Source of the DNA: Hyphomicrobiales bacterium
GTDB lineage: Bacteria; Pseudomonadota; Alphaproteobacteria; Rhizobiales; Beijerinckiaceae
Reading direction: 5' to 3'
DNA length: 64,000 nucleotides
NCBI GenBank assembly: GCA_019247605.1
Contig: JAFBAS010000152.1
Span: 16,142-80,141, forward strand
The notes under the pieces are model-generated. The model made no database searches. It was not told where the DNA came from and saw only the letters and a list, made by a program, of their open reading frames with translations. Positions 1-10,028 of this stretch are shown piece by piece (within the stretch, counting starts at the first letter, position 1; each line of letters begins with the position of its first letter). The position numbers and the translations under genes are program-made.

Positions 1-299
1 GCGGTTTCGCCTATACAGTCAGGCGCAAATTTGACCTTCGTCCCCAGCGCGCTCTCCAGTGCTTGCGCGACGGGCGCTAGGCTTTCCTTGGGCTGGTGCT
101 TGCCTTTTGGACGGCCGAAATGTGCGAGGAGCACCACCTTGCCGCCCTTGTCGGCAAGCTCGCGAATGGTCGGCAGAACGCGTTCGATGCGCGTCAGGTC
201 GGCGACCTTTCCGTTTTCCATCGGCACGTTGAGGTCGAGTCGCAAAAGAATGCGCTTTCCCTTGGGGTCGAGCTCATCGAGCGTTCGGAAAGAGGTCAT
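1..299 (-). CDS. pgk: Phosphoglycerate kinase, N-terminal part (runs off window start)
   Basis: Minus strand reads MTSFRTLDELDPKGKRILLRLDLNVPMENGKVADLTRIERVLPTIRELADKGGKVVLLAHFGRPKG, the classic Pgk N-terminus. Confidence 0.95.
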   Translation of the reverse strand, partial: MTSFRTLDELDPKGKRILLRLDLNVPMENGKVADLTRIERVLPTIRELADKGGKVVLLAHFGRPKGKHQPKESLAPVAQALESALGTKVKFAPDCIGET

Positions 300-350
300 G
301 TCACACGAGGCTTCCTCGGAGGCGCTGGCGACCGCTCGGCAGTGCTCGCC

Positions 351-773
351 TCAGCGCGCCGCAAGCGCGGGCAAGAGACCCGGAATGCCGAAGCGAAGCG
401 CCAGAACCATCAACAACGCGCCGATGAGTGCCGCGATGAGCGCAACGACAAAGATGGTGCCGGCCCCAGGCAGGCCGCGCACCCGCCCCTCGAGCGCCTT
501 CACCTCGGCGGAACGGGCAAGTCCGCCAAAGCGCGTCAACGTGTCCTGGAAGCTCGCTTCGAGGCGCAGGAGAAGAGCCTCGCTGCGCGCGAATTTCTCC
601 TCGATCCGGGCAAGCTTCTCCTCCAAACGAGAGAGCTGGTCGAGCCCACCGCGTTCGGAGAGCGGCACGCCCCCCGAAGCGGGCTGCGACGCCACGGCCG
701 TGGGGGAGCCGTAGACGGTCGTTTCAGGGTCGACCGGGTTGATCGAAGGTTCGCGTTTGGCGGTATCTGACAT
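351..773 (-). CDS. Small membrane protein with coiled-coil and one C-terminal TM segment
   Basis: 140-aa ORF between gap and pgk on the same strand; heptad-rich middle (LEEKLARIEEKFARSEALLLRLEASF) then hydrophobic segment. Confidence 0.6.
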   Translation of the reverse strand: MSDTAKREPSINPVDPETTVYGSPTAVASQPASGGVPLSERGGLDQLSRLEEKLARIEEKFARSEALLLRLEASFQDTLTRFGGLARSAEVKALEGRVRGLPGAGTIFVVALIAALIGALLMVLALRFGIPGLLPALAAR

Positions 774-809
774 TGCACGACCTCGTTGCGATGAAACCCG
801 CCGCCCTAC

Positions 810-1817
810 TTAGATCAGCTTCCCAATCGCCACGGCCGTATCGGCCATGCGGTTCGAGAAGCCCCATTCATTGTCGTACCAGGAAAGCACCCGCACGAAG
901 GTCCCATCGATCACCTTCGTCTGATCGAGGTGAAAAGTCGCCGAATGCGGATCGTGGTTGAAATCCATCGAGACATTGGGTGCCGCTGTCACGGCGAGCA
1001 CGCCCTTCATTTCCTGCTCCGCTGCTCTCTTCATCGCTGTATTCACCTCCTCGGCCGACGTCTTTCGGGAGGCGACGACCTTGAGGTCGATGAGCGAGAC
1101 ATTGGGCGTGGGCACGCGAATGGCACTGCCGTCGAGCTTGCCTTGCAGCTCGGGGAGCACCAGGCCGAGCGCCTTGGCCGCGCCTGTCGTCGTCGGAATT
1201 TGTGACAGCGAAGCAGCGCGTGCGCGGTAAAGATCCTTGTGCATCGTGTCGAGGGTCGGCTGGTCCCCGGTGTAGGAATGCACGGTGGTCATGTAGCCGC
1301 GCTCGATGCCGATGGTGTCGTTCAGCACCTTGGCGACGGGCGCGAGGCAATTCGTCGTGCACGAGCCGTTCGAGACGATGAGGTGGTCCTTCTTGAGCTT
1401 GTCATGGTTGACGCCGAAGACCACGGTCAAATCCGCGCTCTCGCCGGGGGCCGAAATGAGCACGCGCTTGGCGCCGGCTTCGAGATGCGCCTTGGCCTTG
1501 TCTTTGGCCGTGAAGATGCCCGTGCATTCAAGAGCGATATCGATGCCGAGTGCCTTGTGGGGCAGCTCGGCCGGATTTCTGATCGCCGTGACCTTGATCT
1601 TGCCCATGCCGACATCGATGCTGTCGCCGGAGACCTTCACTTCGTGAGGGAAGCGGCCGTGGACCGAATCGTAACGCAACAGATGCGCATTGGTTTCGAC
1701 CGGGCCGAGGTCGTTCAGCGCGACAACCTCGATGTCTCTGCGTCCCGACTCCACGATGGCGCGCAGTATATTGCGGCCGATGCGCCCAAAGCCGTTGATG
1801 GCGACCTTCACGGTCAT
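810..1817 (-). CDS. gap: Type I glyceraldehyde-3-phosphate dehydrogenase
   Basis: [32 protein letters not shown] active site, [12 protein letters not shown]. Confidence 0.97.
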   Translation of the reverse strand: MTVKVAINGFGRIGRNILRAIVESGRRDIEVVALNDLGPVETNAHLLRYDSVHGRFPHEVKVSGDSIDVGMGKIKVTAIRNPAELPHKALGIDIALECTGIFTAKDKAKAHLEAGAKRVLISAPGESADLTVVFGVNHDKLKKDHLIVSNGSCTTNCLAPVAKVLNDTIGIERGYMTTVHSYTGDQPTLDTMHKDLYRARAASLSQIPTTTGAAKALGLVLPELQGKLDGSAIRVPTPNVSLIDLKVVASRKTSAEEVNTAMKRAAEQEMKGVLAVTAAPNVSMDFNHDPHSATFHLDQTKVIDGTFVRVLSWYDNEWGFSNRMADTAVAIGKLI

Positions 1818-1880
1818 GGAACTTTTCCTCTTTTGCGTGTGATTGCGCGAGAACGGCAATAGCTTATGGCGACAAGCGCG

Positions 1881-3878
1881 TCATCGGTGGCCTGAAAGCT
1901 TCTCGACCGCCGCGGCCGCGACATTCTCGGGCGTAATGCCGAAATGCGCGTACACGTCCTTGTATTTGCCGCTGGCACCGAAGCCATGCATACCGATGAA
2001 GGCGCCATCGATGCCGATGATCGCATCCCAGCCTTGACGTACCGCGGCTTCGATGCCGACGCGTACGGGCGCATCGCCGATGACACGGCGCCGCGCTTGC
2101 TCGTCGCGCGCGAAGAAGAGCTCGAAACACGGCACCGACACCACGCGTGCGCCATGGCCTTGTGCCTTGAGAAGGTCGCGCGCCGCAAGCGCGATCTCGA
2201 CTTCCGAGCCCGAGGCGAAGAGGCTGATTTTCGCCTGGCCTTCGGCCGGCGCGATCTCATAGGCGCCCTGGGCGCACAGATTCTCCTTCCCCGGCTCGGT
2301 GCGCGCCGGCTTGAGATTCTGGCGCGTGAGCGCGAGCAGCACGGGGCCGTCCTTGTGGCCGAGCGCGACCTGCCAGCACTCCGCCGTCTCGATCGCGTCC
2401 GCGGGACGCATCACGAGAAGATTGGGAATGGCGCGTAACGCCGCGAGATGCTCGACAGGCTGGTGCGTCGGCCCATCCTCGCCAAGCCCGATCGAATCAT
2501 GGGTGAAGACATAAATCGCATGAGCTTCCGAGATCGCCGCGATGCGAATTGCGGGGCGGCAATAATCGGAGAAGACCAGAAAGGTACCGCCGGCCGGAAT
2601 GATGCCGCCATGCAGCGCCAAGCCGTTCATGGCCGCGACCATGCCGTGCTCGCGGATGCCGTAATGCATGTAGCGGCCCGAAAAGTCAGTGGGGGTGATA
2701 TCCCGAAGCGGCTTCACCTTGGTGTTGTTCGACGGAGTGAGGTCCGCCGAGCCGACCACGAGCTCAGGCACCTGCGCGATGATGGCTTCGAGCGTCGCCT
2801 CGCTCGATTTACGCGTTGCGATCGTCGGCTTCTCGGAGGCGAATTTGCGCTTGAGTTCATCGAAGGCCTGGTGCAGCGAGGCGAGCGGCTTGGCCGCGAG
2901 ACGGCGCTCGAATTCGGCGCGCTTCTTGGCGTCCGCGCCGGCGAGACGCTTCTCCCAAGACTTGCGGGCGGCCCCGCCCCGTGACCCCGCCTTGCGCCAA
3001 GCTTCGAGAATCTCTTGCGGCACCTCGAAAGGCGGCGAGGTCCAGCCGAGGTTCTTCTTGGCGCCGGCGGCTTCCTCGGGCCCGAGCGCCTCGCCATGCG
3101 CCTTGCTGGTCCCAGCCTTTGTCGGCGCGCCATAGCCGATGATGGTCTTGCAGGCGATGAGGGTGGGTCGGTCGGATTTTTGAGCGGCCTCGACCGCGCC
3201 GATGATCGCGTCCGCGTTGAGCCCGTCGATATGCGAGGCATTCCAGCCGCAAGCCTTGAAACGCGCCACTTGGTCGACCGAATCCGAAAGCGAGGTCGGC
3301 CCATCGATGGTGATGCTGTTGTCGTCGTAGAAGACGATGAGCTTGTTGAGCTTGAGGTGGCCGGCAAGCGCGATCGCCTCTTGCGAGATGCCTTCCATGA
3401 GATCGCCGTCCGAGCACAGAACATAGGTGTGGTGGTCGACGAGCGCATCGCCGAACTCTGCCGCCATGATGCGCTCGGCAAGCGCGAAACCGACCGAAGC
3501 GCCGATGCCTTGGCCGAGCGGGCCCGTCGTCGTCTCGACGCCGGCGAGCGTATGCCCATGCTCGGGGTGCCCCGGCGTCTTCGAGCCCACCTGGCGAAAA
3601 TGCTTCAGGTCCTCGATCGAGATGTCCGGATAGCCGGTGAGGTAGAACAGCGAATAAAGCAGCATCGAGCCATGCCCTGCCGACAGGATGAACCTGTCGC
3701 GGTCGGGCCAATGGGGGGCGCTCGCGTCGTATTTCAGGAAGCGCGTGAACAGCGCGGTCGCGATCTCGGCGCAACCCATCGGGAGGCCCGGATGGCCCGA
3801 TTTCGCCGCTTCGACGCCGTCGATCGACAGCGCGCGAATGGCGTTCACCATGCCCTTGTGCAGATCGTCAGCTGTCAT
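1881..3878 (-). CDS. tkt: Transketolase
   Basis: 665-aa [26 protein letters not shown]-like TPP motif, [19 protein letters not shown]. Confidence 0.96.
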   Translation of the reverse strand: MTADDLHKGMVNAIRALSIDGVEAAKSGHPGLPMGCAEIATALFTRFLKYDASAPHWPDRDRFILSAGHGSMLLYSLFYLTGYPDISIEDLKHFRQVGSKTPGHPEHGHTLAGVETTTGPLGQGIGASVGFALAERIMAAEFGDALVDHHTYVLCSDGDLMEGISQEAIALAGHLKLNKLIVFYDDNSITIDGPTSLSDSVDQVARFKACGWNASHIDGLNADAIIGAVEAAQKSDRPTLIACKTIIGYGAPTKAGTSKAHGEALGPEEAAGAKKNLGWTSPPFEVPQEILEAWRKAGSRGGAARKSWEKRLAGADAKKRAEFERRLAAKPLASLHQAFDELKRKFASEKPTIATRKSSEATLEAIIAQVPELVVGSADLTPSNNTKVKPLRDITPTDFSGRYMHYGIREHGMVAAMNGLALHGGIIPAGGTFLVFSDYCRPAIRIAAISEAHAIYVFTHDSIGLGEDGPTHQPVEHLAALRAIPNLLVMRPADAIETAECWQVALGHKDGPVLLALTRQNLKPARTEPGKENLCAQGAYEIAPAEGQAKISLFASGSEVEIALAARDLLKAQGHGARVVSVPCFELFFARDEQARRRVIGDAPVRVGIEAAVRQGWDAIIGIDGAFIGMHGFGASGKYKDVYAHFGITPENVAAAAVEKLSGHR

Positions 3879-3942
3879 GATGAGGACTGGCTCCGATGAG
3901 CCTTGCCTGATAACACCTCACGGAAATGAGTCAAAGCGGCTC

Positions 3943-4506
3943 TCAGGACGAGCCCGTTTCATCCGATAGGGTAGCGTTTCGGGCACCGGATTCAATCTCG
4001 ATCTGGCGGTTGGCATTGGGAACCCCACGTACTCTTCCAGGTCCATCGCCGATCCTGCTTTCTTCATCGCCTCTCGGGATCATGACATGCGACGCCGTTT
4101 TCTCGTGGATGCTCGTGAAACCCAGGCGCGAGTAGAAATCCGCCGCACCGGTCGTCGCTCGAAGGCGCAAGATGTGAAATCTCGGCCTTGCCTCTTGCAC
4201 GATGCGCTGAACAAGCAGCGACCCCACGCCGAGACGGCGCGCTGAAGCGAGAACGTAAAGATGGCGCAGCCGGCCGACCGCGTCGACTTTGACGTAAGGG
4301 TCCCGGTTGAGGCCCGCGACGCCCAAAAGTTGGCCGTCGCCAAAGGCGCCGAGCAGGCATTCGCCGCGGCCTTCGAACCTGTTCGCTCCCGATGCCCATT
4401 CCTCGACAAAGCGGCGCATGAAATCGAAGCCCTGCCGCTCTGCCTCGATGACAAGCGGCCGCAGACCGTCGAGCGAGTTCAACCGCGCGACCCGAATCGC
4501 ATCCAT
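3943..4506 (-). CDS. GNAT family N-acetyltransferase
   Basis: From internal start MDAIRVARLNSLDGLR; LRHLYVLASARRLGVGSLLVQRIV acetyl-CoA motif; FYSRLGF. Confidence 0.8.
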   Translation of the reverse strand: MDAIRVARLNSLDGLRPLVIEAERQGFDFMRRFVEEWASGANRFEGRGECLLGAFGDGQLLGVAGLNRDPYVKVDAVGRLRHLYVLASARRLGVGSLLVQRIVQEARPRFHILRLRATTGAADFYSRLGFTSIHEKTASHVMIPRGDEESRIGDGPGRVRGVPNANRQIEIESGARNATLSDETGSS

Positions 4507-4669
4507 GCGGCCCGATGAAGGCATCCGATTGACGAAACTCTCATGCGTTGCGTAAGGTTGCAGGCGCATCACGCGAGAGACATTCGTGATTCGCTTCACC
4601 TGGACGGATCCAGAAAGCACGGTTCCGCAAGGCGTGAAGCGAGCCTCGTTGTGGAGGGGTCGCGAGCCC

Positions 4670-4993
4670 ATGGCACCAACCGAAACGCTGCTTCTGGACC
4701 AGGCGTTCGAGCGGCTTTCGGCCGCGCTCGACCGGTTGGAGCTTGCGGCAACCGCAAGGCTCGACGCCGAGCAGGGGCTCGAGCCGCTCGAGACGGAGCT
4801 CGCGATCATGCGTGACGATCGCTCACGCCTCGCCGTCGAGCTCGACGGGGCCCTCGCGCGCAACGCCAGCCTCGAACACGCGACGCGCGAAATTTCCCAG
4901 CGTGTGGGCCGCGCGATCGGCAGCATCGAGGCAGTTCTCGGATCAGCCAATGGCGGTTCCGGAAACGCCGAGGCGGAAGGCAGGGCGACATGA
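4670..4993 (+). CDS. DUF4164-like coiled-coil protein upstream of zapA
   Basis: MAPTETLLLDQAFERLSAALDRLE..., position directly upstream of zapA with stop/start overlap. Confidence 0.6.
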   Translation: MAPTETLLLDQAFERLSAALDRLELAATARLDAEQGLEPLETELAIMRDDRSRLAVELDGALARNASLEHATREISQRVGRAIGSIEAVLGSANGGSGNAEAEGRAT

Positions 4994-5355
4994 CCCAGGT
5001 CTCGGTCACCATCGCGGGGCGCTCCTACCGGATGGCGTGCCAGGATGGTGAAGAAGCGCATCTCGAGGGGCTCGCGCAGGCCTTCGATGAGAAAATTGCC
5101 GATATGCGGCGCGCTTTCGGAGAGATCGGCGATATGCGCCTTCACGTCATGGCCGCGCTGACCTTCGCCGACCAGCTTTCCGAGCTTCGCGACCGGGTGA
5201 AGGTGCTCGAAGCGCAGCACGCTCGCGCCGAGGAGACGAATGCCGAGCGCCTCTCGCAAAAGGAAGCGCTCGAGCACGAGCTCGCCGCGAAGGTGAATGC
5301 CGCCGCCGAACGCATCGAGCGGCTTTCCGCGACGCTCGCCACGAAGCCTCGGTGA
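4990..5355 (+). CDS. zapA: Cell division protein ZapA
   Basis: MTQVSVTIAGRSYRMACQDGEEAHLEGLAQAFDEKI, typical ZapA N-terminus. Confidence 0.88.
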   Translation: MTQVSVTIAGRSYRMACQDGEEAHLEGLAQAFDEKIADMRRAFGEIGDMRLHVMAALTFADQLSELRDRVKVLEAQHARAEETNAERLSQKEALEHELAAKVNAAAERIERLSATLATKPR

Positions 5356-5359
5356 AAAG

Positions 5360-5505
5360 GCACATTGGGCATAGTTCCACGCTCCACTCGCGGAGCTCGA
5401 TGAACGACACAAGCTTTTGGCGTGACCGCCAGGGCCGCCGATGGCGTAATCTTCGCCAAGCTTCGCTTTGACGCACGCCGCCATTGAGACTATATGCCCG
5501 CAAAC
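5360..5505 (+). ncRNA. ssrS: Probable 6S RNA
   Basis: Directly 3' of zapA, its usual alphaproteobacterial site. Closing stem GGGCATA (5367-5373)/TATGCCC (5493-5499), large central bubble, apical arm AAGCTT..GGCG (5411-5422)/CGCCAAGCTT (5454-5463) and inner CGCCA (5427-5431)/TGGCG (5442-5446). Ends approximate; strand inferred. Confidence 0.6.
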
Positions 5506-5618
5506 TCCGCGGGAGGCGGGCCGGCACGCCATGCCGGGTCAAAGCCGTCGCGACCGCGGCCTGCAACCTGAACGCTCACCGCCCAAGGCAGGGCGCGGCG
5601 TATCATTGGAGCAGTGGC

Positions 5619-6047
5619 ATGGCGAAGAAAATCGCAGGCTACATCAAGCTGCAAGTGCCGGCGGGTGCGGCAAACCCCTCCCCGCCGATCGGTCCCGCGC
5701 TCGGTCAGCGCGGCTTGAACATCATGGAGTTCTGCAAGGCCTTCAACGCGAAGACCGCGCAGATGGAGAAAGGCACGCCGATCCCGGTGGTGATCACGGC
5801 CTACCAAGACCGTTCCTTCACCTTCGAGATGAAGCTGCCGCCGATGTCCTTCTATTTGAAGAAGGCGGCGAAGATCCAAGGCGGCTCCAAGACGCCGGGT
5901 CGCGGCACCGTCGGGCAGGTGACAAAAGCTCAAATCCGCGAGATCGCGCAAACGAAGCTGCCCGATTTGAACTGCGACAATGTGGAATCGGCAATGGCCA
6001 TGGTCGAGGGCTCTGCCCGTTCGATGGGCCTCGAGGTCGTGGGGTGA
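5619..6047 (+). CDS. rplK: 50S ribosomal protein L11
   Basis: [46 protein letters not shown]. Confidence 0.97.
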   Translation: MAKKIAGYIKLQVPAGAANPSPPIGPALGQRGLNIMEFCKAFNAKTAQMEKGTPIPVVITAYQDRSFTFEMKLPPMSFYLKKAAKIQGGSKTPGRGTVGQVTKAQIREIAQTKLPDLNCDNVESAMAMVEGSARSMGLEVVG

Positions 6048-6051
6048 CGAG

Positions 6052-6747
6052 ATGAGCGTGGGAAAACGTCAAAAGGCTGCGCTCGAAGGCATCGACCGCA
6101 CCAAGCTCTATCCCCTCAATGAGGCGGTGAAGCTCGTGAAGGAGCGCGCCAAGGCCAAGTTCGACGAGACGGTCGAGATCGCCATGAACCTCGGCGTGGA
6201 CCCGCGCCATGCCGATCAGATGGTGCGCGGCGTTTGCCAGTTGCCGAACGGCTCCGGGCGATCGGTGCGCGTAGCCGTGTTCGCACGGGCCGGCAAGGCG
6301 GATGAGGCGAAGGCCGCCGGTGCCGACATTGTGGGCGCGGAAGACCTTGTCGAGAAGATCAACGCCGGCGAGATCAATTTCGACCGCTGCATCGCGACGC
6401 CCGATCTGATGCCCCTCGTCGGTCGGCTCGGCAAGGTGCTCGGTCCGCGCGGCTTGATGCCGAACCCGCGTGTCGGGACGGTGACGCCCGATGTGGCGGG
6501 CGCGGTGCGCGCCGCAAAAGGCGGCGCGGTCGAGTTTCGCGTGGAGAAAGCCGGCATCGTACATGGCGGCGTCGGCAAAGCTTCCTTCGAGGCCGACAAG
6601 CTCGCCGAGAACATCCGAGCCTTCACGGATGCCGTGGTCAAGGCTAAGCCCGCCGGTGCAAAAGGGCATTATGTCCAGCGCATCGCGATCTCCTCGACGA
6701 TGGGACCGGGCGTGAAGGTCGATCCCGCAAGCGTGATGGGAGCTTGA
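6052..6747 (+). CDS. rplA: 50S ribosomal protein L1
   Basis: [15 protein letters not shown]...; [15 protein letters not shown]. Confidence 0.97.
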   Translation: MSVGKRQKAALEGIDRTKLYPLNEAVKLVKERAKAKFDETVEIAMNLGVDPRHADQMVRGVCQLPNGSGRSVRVAVFARAGKADEAKAAGADIVGAEDLVEKINAGEINFDRCIATPDLMPLVGRLGKVLGPRGLMPNPRVGTVTPDVAGAVRAAKGGAVEFRVEKAGIVHGGVGKASFEADKLAENIRAFTDAVVKAKPAGAKGHYVQRIAISSTMGPGVKVDPASVMGA

Positions 6748-6749
6748 GG

Positions 6750-6890
6750 TGGTTGCCTTCTCCCGTTTTTGGGAGGAGGTGCCGATCGCGTCGGCGATCG
6801 CCGGTTGAAGGCAGGTCCGCGGCAGTGAACGCTCCTCCTGGAACGGCACCGGCGGATGGCCTCATCCGCTCCCCCATCGTTCCGGCGCCT
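6750..6890. repeat. Composite palindromic intergenic element
   Basis: Three consecutive hairpins: CTCCCGTTTTTGGGAG, GATCGC/GCGATC (6784-6799), GCGGATG-gcct-CATCCGC (6852-6869). Resembles dispersed intergenic repeats of Rhizobiales. Confidence 0.45.
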
Positions 6891-6911
6891 TCTCCTGAAA
6901 GCGCTCACCCG

Positions 6912-7892
6912 ATGCCGGCGCTCCTTCCGTCCTCGACAACCGCCTGGGTGCTCACGGACGGCAAGGCAGGAGATACGGCCATCTGCTTCGGCGTGGTCGA
7001 GGCGCTCGGCCTCGAGCCCGTGCTCCACAAGATCGCGCCGCGGCCGCCTTGGAGCTGGGTGACCCCGTTCGGGCCGATCGATCCGAAGGAAGCCCCGCAT
7101 CGGCCGCAAAGCCCGATAGCTGCGCCTTACCCGGACCTCATCGTCGCTTCCGGACGACGCGCCGTGCCTTATGTGCGGCGCGTGCGCGCCGAGACGCGAG
7201 GGCGCACGTTCACGGCGTTCATGAAGGACCCCTACACGGGGACGAGGACCGCGGATCTGATCTGGGTTCCCGAGCACGACACGCTCGCGGGGCCGAACGT
7301 GATCAAGAGCCCGCTCACGCCCCACCGCGTCACGGCGGCGAAATTGGCCGCGGCGCGCGCCCAACCACTCGGCATGCTTGCTCGCCTCTCTCGCCCGCGC
7401 GTCGCGCTGTTGATCGGGGGCAATAGCGTCAATCACCGGTTCAGGAGGGCAGACGTCGCTGATTTGACAGCAAAGCTCGATCGCCTCGCGCAAGGTGGGG
7501 CTTCGCTCATGGGGACGTTTTCGCGCCGCACGCCACCGCGCTTGCGCAAAGCCATCGCGGCCGTCGTGGCGCGCCACAACGGCTATCTATGGGACGAGAA
7601 AGGCGACAATCCCTTCATCGAGCTCCTGGCGCTCGCCGACGCGCTAGTGGTCACGGCCGATTCGGTGGGCATGGTGGGAGAGGCGGCGGCGACGGGCCGC
7701 CCGGTTCTCGTTTTTGAGCCGAGCGGAGGCCACAAGAAGGTGACGCGCTACCTCGATGGGCTTCGGTCGAGAGGAATTGTCCATAACTTTGCCGGACATC
7801 TTGCGGGGACACCCTACGAACCCCTAGATTCGACGTTTGCGGTCGCTTCCCTTATTGCGGAGGCGTTTCGTCGGCATTGCGAGGCGCGCTGA
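6912..7892 (+). CDS. Mitochondrial fission ELM1-like (DUF1022) family protein
   Basis: VLTDGKAGDTAICFGVVEALG; LIGGNSVNHRF; VTADSVGMVGEAAATGRPVLVFEP. Confidence 0.8.
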   Translation: MPALLPSSTTAWVLTDGKAGDTAICFGVVEALGLEPVLHKIAPRPPWSWVTPFGPIDPKEAPHRPQSPIAAPYPDLIVASGRRAVPYVRRVRAETRGRTFTAFMKDPYTGTRTADLIWVPEHDTLAGPNVIKSPLTPHRVTAAKLAAARAQPLGMLARLSRPRVALLIGGNSVNHRFRRADVADLTAKLDRLAQGGASLMGTFSRRTPPRLRKAIAAVVARHNGYLWDEKGDNPFIELLALADALVVTADSVGMVGEAAATGRPVLVFEPSGGHKKVTRYLDGLRSRGIVHNFAGHLAGTPYEPLDSTFAVASLIAEAFRRHCEAR

Positions 7893-7944
7893 AGCAGCAC
7901 CGCGCGACCGGCGTGTCTTGAGCCCGATCGCCGAAGGAACGAGT

Positions 7945-8937
7945 GTGCCGCAAATTCAAACGCCACCTTTGCAAATGCCACCTTTGCATACGCCTCTTTT
8001 GATCGTCGGCTCGGGTCCGGCTGGTTACACGGCGGCGATTTACGCGGCGCGCGCGCTCTTGAAACCGATCCTCGTCTGCGGCGTGCAGGAGGGCGGCCAG
8101 CTCACCATCACCACGGATGTCGAGAATTACCCCGGCTTTGCCGATGTGATCCAAGGTCCTTGGCTCATGGAGCAGATGCGGCTTCAGGCGGCCCATGTCG
8201 GCACGACCCTCATTTCCGATCACATCGTCTCCGCCGAGCTCAGGGTTCATCCCTTTCGTCTCAAAGGGGATTCGGGCGACGTCTACACGGCCGACGCGCT
8301 TGTGATCGCCACGGGGGCTCAGGCCAAATGGCTCGGTCTGCCGTCCGAGGAGCACTTCAAGGGTTTCGGCGTATCGGCCTGCGCCACCTGCGATGGCTTC
8401 TTCTTTCGCGGTAAGGACGTGGTCGTGGTGGGCGGCGGTAACACCGCCGTCGAGGAGGCGCTCTATCTTTCGGCACTTGCCGCAAAGGTGACCGTGGTGC
8501 ATCGCCGGGATGCCTTTCGGGCCGAACGCATCTTGCAGGAACGTCTCTTCGGCAAAGCCAATGTCGAGGTGATCTTCGATCACGTGCTCGACGAGATCGG
8601 CGGCACCGAAGAGCCGCGCTCGGTGACCGCGGTGACGCTTCGTCACGCCCGGACCGGCGTGAAGACGCACCTGAAGACGGACGGCGTTTTCATCGCAATC
8701 GGCCACGCGCCCGCGGTCGAGGTCTTCAAGGATCAATTGCGCATGACGGCGTCGGGCTATATCGCGACGCAACCCGGATCGACGACGACCAGCATTCCGG
8801 GCGTCTTCGCGGCCGGGGACGTGACCGACGAACGCTATCGACAGGCCGTGACGGCCGCCGGGCTCGGCTGCATGGCCGCGCTCGACGCGGAGAAATGGCT
8901 CGCCGCGAGGGAACAACAAAGAACGGCGGCCGAATAA
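7945..8937 (+). CDS. trxB: Thioredoxin-disulfide reductase (GTG start assumed)
   Basis: LLIVGSGPAGYTAAIYAARA; CATCDGFFFRGKDVVVVGGGNTAVEEALYLS; FAAGDVTDERYRQAVTAAG. Confidence 0.95.
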   Translation: MPQIQTPPLQMPPLHTPLLIVGSGPAGYTAAIYAARALLKPILVCGVQEGGQLTITTDVENYPGFADVIQGPWLMEQMRLQAAHVGTTLISDHIVSAELRVHPFRLKGDSGDVYTADALVIATGAQAKWLGLPSEEHFKGFGVSACATCDGFFFRGKDVVVVGGGNTAVEEALYLSALAAKVTVVHRRDAFRAERILQERLFGKANVEVIFDHVLDEIGGTEEPRSVTAVTLRHARTGVKTHLKTDGVFIAIGHAPAVEVFKDQLRMTASGYIATQPGSTTTSIPGVFAAGDVTDERYRQAVTAAGLGCMAALDAEKWLAAREQQRTAAE

Positions 8938-8963
8938 TCGTCGCCACAGCGAGGGGCGTCCAC

Positions 8964-9854
8964 GTGGACTGGGACCGTTTGCGAATATTCTGCGCTGCCG
9001 CGGAGGTCGGCAGCTTCACCCATGCGGGTGAAATGCTCGAGTTGAGCCAATCGGCCGTGAGCCGCCAGATCGCGGCGCTCGAGGAGGAAGTGGGCGTTCC
9101 GCTCTTCCATCGCCATGCGCGCGGCCTCATCCTCACCGAGCCTGGCGAGACCTTGTTTCGCACGGCGCTCGAGATGAAGCTCAAGATCGAGACCGCGCGG
9201 GCGCGTCTCGTCGACACGCGCGAGAAGCCGAACGGGCAGTTGCGCATCACGACCACGATCGGGCTCGGCACGTATTGGCTCACGCCGCGGCTCGGAGAAT
9301 TCCTCGATACCTTTCCGGATATTCGCGTCGAGCTGCTCTTGATCGACGAGGAGCTCGACCTCGCGATGCGGCAAGCGGACGTCGCCATCCGCTTGCGCCT
9401 GCCGGTGCAGTCGGATCTCGTGCAGCGGCGCCTCTTCACCGTGCACTTCCACGCCTACGCCTCGGCCGAATATGTGAAGCGCCGCGGCCAGCCGAAGCTG
9501 CCGGAAGAGCTCGATTCGCACCGCATCGTCGCGTATGGCGGCTCGGCCGCGAATTACCTTCTCGACACGAGCGTATTGCCGACGCTCGGGCGCGATCCGC
9601 GTCATCCGCGCCCCGTGGCGCTCACGGTGAGCAACGTCTCGAGCGTGAAGCGCGCGGTGGAAAGCGGGTTCGGCATCGGCATCCTGCCGGACTATCTCGT
9701 GGTGCAGAACTCGAATCTCGTGCGCGTGCTCACCGAAAGCGAGATGCCTTCCCTCGACACGTATTTCGTCTACCCCGAAGAGCTGCGCAACGTGGCACGC
9801 GTTCAGGTGTTCCGCGACTTCATGATCCAGAAGGCGCAGCGCTGGTCGCACTGA
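8964..9854 (+). CDS. LysR family transcriptional regulator (GTG start assumed)
   Basis: VDWDRLRIFCAAAEVGSFTHAGEMLELSQSAVSRQIAALEEEVGVPLFHRHARGLILTEPG. Confidence 0.92.
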   Translation: MDWDRLRIFCAAAEVGSFTHAGEMLELSQSAVSRQIAALEEEVGVPLFHRHARGLILTEPGETLFRTALEMKLKIETARARLVDTREKPNGQLRITTTIGLGTYWLTPRLGEFLDTFPDIRVELLLIDEELDLAMRQADVAIRLRLPVQSDLVQRRLFTVHFHAYASAEYVKRRGQPKLPEELDSHRIVAYGGSAANYLLDTSVLPTLGRDPRHPRPVALTVSNVSSVKRAVESGFGIGILPDYLVVQNSNLVRVLTESEMPSLDTYFVYPEELRNVARVQVFRDFMIQKAQRWSH

Positions 9855-10028
9855 GGCTTCGCGCCCACTCGCGAACTAAGGGCGGCCAGCGCCGCCTTGC
9901 AGCACAATAAGCCATTGGCGGAAGGAGCGCGACCGATCAGCTACCTACAAATTACGCGAGTCGTGCAATGGATCGGACGCCTCACCCGGGGCTTGGCAGT
10001 GTGAGCCGGGTACAAGTATGTTTTAGCC

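Noticed and set aside
4507-5532. Long N-terminal extension of the GNAT ORF
   Set aside because: Overlaps zapA, the DUF4164-like gene and the 6S-like RNA; an internal start at 4506 fits the GNAT domain
7960-7990. Direct repeat GCCACCTTTGCA in the trxB 5' end
   Set aside because: Two short copies in a poorly conserved N-terminus; likely trivial duplication
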